A stretch of DNA of 64,000 bases from Microbacterium sp. LWS13-1.2 (GTDB lineage: Bacteria; Actinomycetota; Actinomycetes; Actinomycetales; Microbacteriaceae), in the NCBI RefSeq assembly GCF_040144835.1, contig NZ_CP151632.1, forward strand, positions 1,426,001 through 1,490,000. The letters are read 5' to 3'. The translations under genes were made by a program, and so were the position numbers. The notes under the pieces are model-generated. The model did no database searches. It was given only the letters and a program-made list of their open reading frames with translations, and was not told where the DNA came from. Below, piece by piece: positions 59,086-64,000 of this stretch. Position 1 is the first letter of the stretch, and the number at the start of each line of letters is the position of its first letter.

Positions 59086-60468
59086 ATGACCGACACTCCG
59101 AAGTCGCCGGCTACACTGCAGTTCCTCGGGGCCGCGGACACCGTCACCGGCTCTCGCTATCTCGCGAGGATCGGCGACCGCCGCATCCTCGTCGACTGCG
59201 GTCTCTTCCAGGGATACAAGGTGATCCGCGACCGCAATCGCGCGTCGTTTCCCGTCGCCCCGCACGCCATCGATGCCGTGGTGGTGTCGCACGCACACCT
59301 GGATCATTCCGGATACCTTCCGGCGCTCGTACGCGACGGCTTCCATGGTCACATCTATGCGACGGCGGCCACGACGGAGCTGTGTCGCATCATGCTTCCC
59401 GACAGCGCTCACCTCCTCGAGGAAGAGGCGCGATATGCGGCAAAGGGTCGATGGTCGAAGCATGCGCACCCCGAGCCCCTGTACCGGCTGCCCGATGCGC
59501 TGGCAGCGATCGAGCGGTTCCGCCCGATCGCCTTTCGCGAGACGGTGCGGCTCGCCGATGATGTCGAGCTGGAACTCGTCCCCGCCGGTCACATCCTCGG
59601 TGCGGCGCAGGTGCGGCTGCGCGTGGCCGGTCGCGCTGTCCACTTCACAGGCGACCTCGGGCGTCCCGACGATCCGCTGATGCTGCCTCCCGCACCGCTG
59701 GAAGCAACCGATGTCCTCGTCACAGAATCGACCTACGGCGATCGACGCCACGATCCTGAAGACCCGGAGAGGCGTCTGGGGGATGTCGTGCGCCGAGTCA
59801 CCGGCCGCGGAGGCGTGGTCGTGATCGCCGCATTCGCCGTCGGACGGACGGAGACCGTGCTCCTGCATCTGACGAGACTTCGCGATCGCCATGAGATCCC
59901 CGATGTGCCTGTCTTCGTCAACAGCCCGATGGCGGTCGGTGTCGTCGACGTCTACCGTCAGCATCCGACCGAGCACAAGCTGAAGGCCGATGAGCTGGAT
60001 CGGATGTATCGGTTGCCGAAGCTCGTCACGACGGTCGACGACTCCAAGCTGCTGAATCTGCGCGGCGGTCCGATGGTGATCATCTCCGCCAGTGGGATGC
60101 TCTCCGGCGGCCGCGTGCTTCATCATCTCGCCGCCTACGGGAGCGATCCTCGCAACGCTGTGGTCCTCACCGGCTACCAGGCCGGTGGAACCCGCGGATC
60201 AGCCCTGCTGGGCGGTGCGCGCACACTGCGGATCTTCGGGCGAGACGTTCCCATCCGCGCCGAAGTGGTCAACCTCGACTCGATGTCGGCCCACGCCGAC
60301 GCCGATGACCTGATCGAATGGATGAAGTCGGCGCCATCGGCTCCGACCTCGGTCTATGTGACGCACGGTGAGCCCGCTTCCGCCGATACGTTGCGCGCCC
60401 GCATCACTCGCGAGCTCGGCTGGCCGGCCAGGGTGCCGGAGCACCTCGAGAAGGTTCCTGTCGACTAA
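59086..60468 (+). CDS. Metallo-beta-lactamase fold RNase, beta-CASP type
   Basis: 460 residues. The metal motif VSHAHLDHSGYLP (HxHxDH), the second-shell PAGHILGAAQ and GDLGRPDDP, and the beta-CASP motifs TESTYGDR, SASGMLSGG and MSAHADADDL are all complete, which marks an RNase or CPSF-like exonuclease (YSH1/RNase-J relatives) rather than a small-molecule lactamase. It should act on RNA. AGAAGGA is upstream of ATG 59086. It follows the small membrane protein by 59 bases, most likely in the same operon, and is convergent with, and overlaps by four bases, the universal stress gene. Paralogues of this type occur in mycobacterial dormancy regulons. Confidence 0.87.
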   Translation: MTDTPKSPATLQFLGAADTVTGSRYLARIGDRRILVDCGLFQGYKVIRDRNRASFPVAPHAIDAVVVSHAHLDHSGYLPALVRDGFHGHIYATAATTELCRIMLPDSAHLLEEEARYAAKGRWSKHAHPEPLYRLPDALAAIERFRPIAFRETVRLADDVELELVPAGHILGAAQVRLRVAGRAVHFTGDLGRPDDPLMLPPAPLEATDVLVTESTYGDRRHDPEDPERRLGDVVRRVTGRGGVVVIAAFAVGRTETVLLHLTRLRDRHEIPDVPVFVNSPMAVGVVDVYRQHPTEHKLKADELDRMYRLPKLVTTVDDSKLLNLRGGPMVIISASGMLSGGRVLHHLAAYGSDPRNAVVLTGYQAGGTRGSALLGGARTLRIFGRDVPIRAEVVNLDSMSAHADADDLIEWMKSAPSAPTSVYVTHGEPASADTLRARITRELGWPARVPEHLEKVPVD

Positions 60469-60956
60469 TCGTTCCGCACGATGAGAACAGGGCAATGGGC
60501 GTGAGCCGCGCAGGCGGCGCTCACCGACCCGAGAAGAAGGCCCGTCAACTCACCGTGCCCGCGGGTGCCGACGACCAGCATCGCCGCGTCTTTCGAGGCA
60601 TCGACCAGCTCTCGGGCCGCGCGTCCGTTCATGGTACTGCTGCTGAACCAGTCTGGAGTGTCCGATGGGAAGACACTGCTCGCCGCGTCCGACGCGATCT
60701 CCTCGGCGGCGCCCTCGAGGCTGGCATACGTGCCCGGGTAATACCAGCCGACCCCGTCGCTCCATTCGAGCGTGGGATAGTCCCACACGACAAGTGCGTG
60801 CACGGGATGGCCGAGCTTCGGCGCGATGTCGACGGCGTAGCGCAGTGCGGTGAGTGCCGCCGCCGAGCCGTCGACCCCTACCAGGATTCCTGGCTCGGAC
60901 CACGGAAACGGCCGGCGGTCGGCGGATGGGCGAGAAGAACTCTGAGGCTCGGACAT
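60465..60956 (-). CDS. Universal stress protein A (UspA) domain protein
   Basis: 163 residues, one Usp domain. The N-terminal ILVGVDGSAAALTALRYAVD and the ATP-binding loop GTRGHGELTGLLLGSVSAAC (G-x2-G-x-G...GS) are intact, so it should be the ATP-binding type. A hydrophilic N-terminal extension (about 1-22) precedes the first strand. ATG 60956 is preferred. DosR-like box 6 is 34 bases upstream, and Usp genes are the most frequent members of the mycobacterial DosR regulon, which supports a hypoxia/dormancy role. Confidence 0.9.
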   Translation of the reverse strand: MSEPQSSSRPSADRRPFPWSEPGILVGVDGSAAALTALRYAVDIAPKLGHPVHALVVWDYPTLEWSDGVGWYYPGTYASLEGAAEEIASDAASSVFPSDTPDWFSSSTMNGRAARELVDASKDAAMLVVGTRGHGELTGLLLGSVSAACAAHAHCPVLIVRND

Positions 60957-60990
60957 AGTGCCAGCGTGCCGTCGACCCGACGGCGAACGC

Positions 60991-61004
60991 GGGTCCAAAG
61001 TCCC
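60991..61004 (-). promoter_or_regulatory. DosR-like box 6 (toward the universal stress gene)
   Basis: Minus strand GGGACTTTGGACCC, 34 bases before the ATG at 60956. It fits the published-type consensus GGGACTTTNGNCCC without mismatch. Confidence 0.75.
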
Positions 61005-61072
61005 GCTCATCCTCCGGTCGTGGTGCGACCGCGGGAGAGCCAGGCGTTCGCGGATCGGCCCACCGGCGCTGC

Positions 61073-61600
61073 TCACGTCCGCGGAGGATGCGAGGGGATC
61101 AGATCGGGACGGTCACTCCGCGGCGGCTCCGGCGGTTCCGGCTCCTCGTCCGCAACTCGAGCAACGGGCCGGGGGGCGGTCGGCGCGATCGCCTCGCGAT
61201 GCGCGAATCGGCGCCCACTGACCGTCGTCGCAGTGACCTTGAGAACATGCTGCTTGTGCCGGGGGCTCTGCGTCATCAGCCGTCCGACACCGCTGCGTTC
61301 GATCTCGACTTCGTCCCGCATCAGAGCGGCCGCTCCTCTCACCACGACACTCCACCAGCCTTCGTCGCTCTCGCCATCGACCTCGAAGGCTGCGAAGGGG
61401 TGTGCGGTGATCGAGACGACCTTCACGTCGGGCGCCGTACGGATGTAGACCGCGCCCTCGAACGGCACGAAGTTGACCGGGAAGATGTCGGGCATGCCGT
61501 CGCTCCCGGTGACCGCAAGACGGCCGACCGCCGCGGTCTCGAGAAGATCCCAGCATTCGGATGTCCGCAGGAGCGCGCTGCCTGTCGCTGTGCGTCCCAT
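61073..61600 (-). CDS. Pyridoxamine 5'-phosphate oxidase-like (PPOX) protein
   Basis: 175 residues. The split-barrel domain (about 8-140) has the start CWDLLETAAVGRLAVT, the flavin-site strand GMPDIFPVNFVPFEGAVYI and the middle strand KVVSITAHPFAAFEVD, as in PPOX-like or F420/FMN-binding proteins. A basic, proline-rich tail follows. GGAGACCTC precedes the ATG at 61600. Box 8 is 51 bases upstream. PPOX-like proteins of this size are regular DosR-regulon members in mycobacteria. The specific flavin and substrate are unknown. Confidence 0.82.
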   Translation of the reverse strand: MGRTATGSALLRTSECWDLLETAAVGRLAVTGSDGMPDIFPVNFVPFEGAVYIRTAPDVKVVSITAHPFAAFEVDGESDEGWWSVVVRGAAALMRDEVEIERSGVGRLMTQSPRHKQHVLKVTATTVSGRRFAHREAIAPTAPRPVARVADEEPEPPEPPRSDRPDLIPSHPPRT

Positions 61601-61651
61601 GAGGTCTCCTTTCGTCTTCGCCCATTGCACACGGGAATCCGCGGTCGGGTC

Positions 61652-61665
61652 GGGCCCAAGGTCCC
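61652..61665 (-). promoter_or_regulatory. DosR-like box 8 (toward the PPOX-like gene)
   Basis: Minus strand GGGACCTTGGGCCC, 51 bases before ATG 61600 (a gene with a ribosome site). Confidence 0.65.
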
Positions 61666-61766
61666 TCGGTGCGCGGTGCGCTTGGTCGCCCTCCCCAAGG
61701 ATGCTCGTTGGAGCGGTGACGGTCAGGGGCTGGTGTTCCGTCGGACGGCGGGACGCGACCAGCGTC

Positions 61767-61790
61767 GGCCGTGGCCGTGGCCGTGGCCGT
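61767..61790. repeat. Tandem (GGCCGT)x4
   Basis: Four perfect hexamer copies just outside the arsenate-reductase-like gene at 61810, in a gene-free 209-base gap. It may be a slippage-prone site; no regulatory role is evident. Confidence 0.6.
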
Positions 61791-61809
61791 CGAGCCTTCC
61801 TCCTGCGAA

Positions 61810-62454
61810 TCAGTCCGGGAGGAGCTCGGCGAGGAGGCGCTCGACGCGATCTCGGATCTCGTCGCGTACGCGCCGCACCCCCTGCAGATCGAGGCCGGCG
61901 GGGTCCTCCAGCTGCCAGTCCAGGTACCGCTTGCCCGGGTAGAGCGGACACGCGTCTCCGCAGCCCATCGTGATCACCGCGTCAGCCGCCCGCACCACAT
62001 CATCCGTCAGTGGCTTCGGGAACTCGTCGGTGACATCGAGATCCACCTCGGCGAGCGCGAGTGCCACCTCGGGCAGGATGCGCTCCCCCGGCTGCGACCC
62101 CGCCGATCTGACGTGGACCCGATCCCCGGCGAGATGACGGGTCAGCGCGGCGGCCATCTGCGACCGGCCCGAGTTCTGCACGCAGACGAACAGCACTTCG
62201 GGGACCGGCTTCGCGATGAGCCCCTTGGACTGGGCGAGTGCGGTCAACCGATCGCGTGCGAACTTCTCAGCGAGGCTCGGCAGGTGGGTCCTGACGGCCG
62301 CGGTGCGCGCCAGAGCGGTGTACGACTCGAAGACGACGCGCTCGACAGTCTCCTCGCCGACCATGCCCGTGAACTGCTGGGTCAGACGCTCGGCCGCGCG
62401 GTGGAGGACGGCATCAGGCGACAGCAGCGCGCTCTGACCGGGTGCGCCGGTCAT
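61810..62454 (-). CDS. Arsenate reductase-type low-molecular-weight phosphatase with helical N-terminus
   Basis: 214 residues. Residues about 12-80 form a three-helix bundle seen in actinobacterial arsenate-mycothiol transferases (ArsC1-type); the phosphatase domain has the loop FVCVQNSGRSQM with nucleophile C91, followed by ITMGCGDACPLYPGKRY with further Cys residues. It should reduce arsenate, using mycothiol as co-thiol in Actinobacteria. It overlaps the next gene by four bases (ATGA) and is co-transcribed with it. Confidence 0.88.
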   Translation of the reverse strand: MTGAPGQSALLSPDAVLHRAAERLTQQFTGMVGEETVERVVFESYTALARTAAVRTHLPSLAEKFARDRLTALAQSKGLIAKPVPEVLFVCVQNSGRSQMAAALTRHLAGDRVHVRSAGSQPGERILPEVALALAEVDLDVTDEFPKPLTDDVVRAADAVITMGCGDACPLYPGKRYLDWQLEDPAGLDLQGVRRVRDEIRDRVERLLAELLPD

Positions 62455-62867
62455 GCGGCACCGCGTGCTGGCAGGATCTCGGCGAGCAGCGCCTCCACAC
62501 GACCGCGGATCTCGTCGCGGATCGGACGCACGGCCTCGATCCCCTGACCTGCCGGGTCGTCCAGTTCCCAGTCCTCGTAGCGCTTGCCGGGGAAGATCGG
62601 GCAGGCGTCACCGCAGCCCATCGTGATCACGACATCGGACTCCCTCACTGCGTCGACGGTGAGCACCTGGGGGGTGTTGCCGGCGATGTCGATCCCCTCC
62701 TCCGCCATCGCCTCGACGGCGACCGGGTTGATGGCATCCTTGGGCGCGGATCCTGCAGACAGCACCTCGACGTCGTCGCCGCCGAGGGCACGGAGATAGC
62801 CGGCGGCCATCTGGGAGCGACCCGCGTTGTGCACGCAGACGAACAGGACGGTGGGCTTCTCGGTCAC
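62451..62867 (-). CDS. arsC: Low-molecular-weight phosphatase-type arsenate reductase
   Basis: 138 residues, single-domain ArsC/LMWP fold. The P-loop is VLFVCVHNAGRSQMAAGYL (nucleophile C11), and ITMGCGDACPIFPGKRYEDW supplies the second Cys region. It is the shortest of three paralogues here. The operator ATAGAC-N4-GTCTAT lies 31-46 bases before its ATG, so it should be induced with arsenic. It overlaps the preceding gene on the operon. Confidence 0.9.
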   Translation of the reverse strand: MTEKPTVLFVCVHNAGRSQMAAGYLRALGGDDVEVLSAGSAPKDAINPVAVEAMAEEGIDIAGNTPQVLTVDAVRESDVVITMGCGDACPIFPGKRYEDWELDDPAGQGIEAVRPIRDEIRGRVEALLAEILPARGAA

Positions 62868-62897
62868 GGTGTTCTCGCTTTCTCTCTCGCAAGAAGC

Positions 62898-62913
62898 ATA
62901 GACCAGTGTCTAT
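62898..62913. promoter_or_regulatory. ArsR-type operator ATAGAC-CAGT-GTCTAT
   Basis: A perfect 6-bp inverted repeat between the fusion gene stop (62914) and the arsC start (62867). It is identical in arms to 63812-63827, so the same ArsR should bind both. Confidence 0.75.
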
Positions 62914-63813
62914 CTATTCGACGAGGGCCGCAGATGAACTCTCGGCGACGAGTTCGGTGAGAAGCGCGCGTACGCGGCGGTCGATGTCGTCCCTGATGAC
63001 GCGGATCTGTTCGGGCGACTTGCCGACGGGATCCTCCAGCTGCCAGTCGACGTAGCGCCGGCCGGGGTAGATCGGGCAGGCGTCGCCGCAGCCCATTGTG
63101 ACGACGACATCGGCGCCGCGCACCGCTTCGTCGGTGAGCGGCTTGGGGAACTCGTCTCCGAGCGGGACGCCGATCTCGTCGAGGGTGCCCACGATGGCGT
63201 TGCGCACATCTCCTGCCGGCTCGGATCCTGCAGTCCTGACCAGCACGCGATCACCCGCGAGCTGACGAAGGATCCCGGCCGCGATCTGCGATCGGCCCGC
63301 GTTCTGCACGCAGACGAACAGGACGGAGGGAACGGCACCGGGGATCCCCTGAGAACGCTTCAGCGCATCGAGGCGCGCGGCGGCGAACGCAGCCGTGCGA
63401 CTCGCCAGCATCGGCGACCGCGACCGGCCGGCGAGCAGTTCGTAGCTCTCCACGACCTTGGCGCGAACGGTCTCCGGACCGAAGACGCCACGATATCTGA
63501 GAGTGAGATCCGTTGCGATGCGCTCGAGGTCGGGGTCAGGCGCCGGTCGCGCATCCTCGCCGAGGAGGGCGTCGACGCGGCCCGCGAATTCCGGAGCGAT
63601 CGAGTACCAGACGCGACGCCCGTCGGGCTCGCGCACGACGATGCCCTCCCCGTGCAGCGACTTCATGTGGTGGCTGATGGTCGGCTGCCGCAGCTCCAGC
63701 GCCTCCGCGAGACGACTCACCAGAGCTTTTCCGTCCGCGGAATCGCGAATCAGCCTAAGGATGCGGGCCCGCGTAGGATCGCCCAGCGACGTAAGGCTCC
63801 CCGGCTGATCCAT
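62914..63813 (-). CDS. ArsR repressor fused to a phosphatase-type arsenate reductase
   Basis: 299 residues with three parts: an ArsR winged helix (about 1-85, recognition helix RQPTISHHMKSLHGEGIV and wing GRRVWYSI), a three-helix linker (about 95-155), and a complete LMWP domain with C168 in FVCVQNAGRSQIAA and MGCGDACPIYPGRRYVDW. The usual ArsR metal motif ELCVCDL is absent; residues 28-43 read GKALVSRLAEALELRQ, and there is no Cys at all before C168. Sensing must therefore use another site or the reductase domain. It overlaps its own operator at the ATG. Confidence 0.88.
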   Translation of the reverse strand: MDQPGSLTSLGDPTRARILRLIRDSADGKALVSRLAEALELRQPTISHHMKSLHGEGIVVREPDGRRVWYSIAPEFAGRVDALLGEDARPAPDPDLERIATDLTLRYRGVFGPETVRAKVVESYELLAGRSRSPMLASRTAAFAAARLDALKRSQGIPGAVPSVLFVCVQNAGRSQIAAGILRQLAGDRVLVRTAGSEPAGDVRNAIVGTLDEIGVPLGDEFPKPLTDEAVRGADVVVTMGCGDACPIYPGRRYVDWQLEDPVGKSPEQIRVIRDDIDRRVRALLTELVAESSSAALVE

Positions 63814-63827
63814 AGACAGCAGTCTAT
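63812..63827. promoter_or_regulatory. ArsR-type operator ATAGAC-AGCA-GTCTAT
   Basis: A perfect 6-bp palindrome that includes the first bases of the ArsR-fusion start codon (ATG at 63811-63813). Binding would block its own transcription. Confidence 0.75.
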
Positions 63828-63848
63828 CTGCCGCCCGTGGCAGACGAT

Positions 63849-64000
63849 TCAGTCAGTTTCGACCACAGCGCTCCGGCGCTCGATCAGCAGCGTGTCGCGC
63901 CAGGCACCGGCGTGGGGGCCGGCCCCGGAGCGTGCGATCCGCTCACGTCGTCCGACGACCCGGAAGCCGGTGACCTCGTGAAGCCGCAGGCTGGCGCCGT
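63849..64000 (-). CDS. Partial GNAT acetyltransferase (possible ArsN)
   Basis: The last 49 codons of a gene that runs off the right edge. LRLHEVTGFRVVGRRERIAR and AWRDTLLIERRS are the closing segment of phosphinothricin/L-amino-acid acetyltransferases. The ArsN group of this family, which acetylates the arsenical antibiotic arsinothricin, is often found in ars operons, and the neighbouring arsenic genes make this the favoured guess. Only the C-terminus is visible. Confidence 0.65.
   Translation of the reverse strand, partial: GASLRLHEVTGFRVVGRRERIARSGAGPHAGAWRDTLLIERRSAVVETD

Noticed and set aside
1..64000. CRISPR arrays, rRNA genes, complete insertion sequences or prophage structural genes
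   Set aside because: No regularly spaced repeats, rRNA segments, DDE transposase motifs or capsid/tail genes were seen. The only mobile functions are the integrase group near the left end.

Overview
The window comes from a high-GC actinobacterium, most likely Microbacterium or a close Microbacteriaceae relative. Support for this is the strong third-position GC bias, frequent GTG starts, ATGA/GTGA gene overlaps, the recurrent 'gcatcc' Ala-Ser codon pair, low-molecular-weight arsenate reductases of actinobacterial type and a repeat of the kind ending in GGTCGTTGAGCGA. This is a judgement from sequence features, not a database match.

Region 1 (1-4.1 kb) is mobile DNA: a tyrosine integrase, an HTH protein, a small excisionase-like protein, a replication-type protein with two cysteine pairs, a gene-poor stretch and a coiled-coil protein. 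A 3'-terminal tRNA-Ser fragment at about 35.6 kb looks like an att scar, so an island may extend from left of the window to that point.

Region 2 (4.1-35.3 kb) starts with selO and is then an organosulfur salvage cluster. It holds FMN and flavin reductases, six luciferase-like flavin monooxygenases (including two copies of a small-LLM plus NtaA/SnaA-type pair), an FAD/NAD(P) protein, an oligopeptide-type ABC importer, a polar amino-acid ABC importer, two M20 deacylases, two GNAT proteins, a DUF1684 protein, an MFS exporter, two rhodaneses and an orphan NrtA/SsuA-type binding protein. The gene set resembles the Bacillus ytm/yxe systems, which import, N-acetylate, oxidise and deacetylate S-substituted cysteines. 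Several promoters carry TGAC half-sites at multiples of 10 bp.

Region 3 (36.0-43.9 kb) has a glycosyltransferase with an ABC exporter pair, and an opposed operon of two GT4 glycosyltransferases, an (alpha/alpha)6-type protein and a GH130 phosphorylase.

Region 4 (44.0-48.3 kb) is a reactive-sulfur module: two CsoR-family repressors with the Cys-Cys pattern of persulfide sensors, a CoA-disulfide reductase fused to rhodanese, a broken rhodanese lipoprotein gene and three GGGTA-type palindromic operators. An internally deleted ArsA-like ATPase follows.

Region 5 (48.3-61.7 kb) looks like a dormancy or hypoxia regulon. Eight boxes of the form GGGACCTTSGNCCC, all reading toward their gene, precede a membrane protein plus metal P-type ATPase operon, a TM2 protein, a WS/DGAT gene (frameshifted), a GH65 phosphorylase, a bactofilin-like plus beta-CASP operon, a universal stress protein and a pyridoxamine-oxidase-like protein. 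The box and the gene set match the mycobacterial DosR/DevR regulon. No dosRS genes are in the window.

Region 6 (61.8-64.0 kb) is an arsenic module: three arsenate-reductase-type proteins, one fused to an ArsR repressor, two copies of an ATAGAC-N4-GTCTAT operator, and the end of a GNAT gene that could be arsN.
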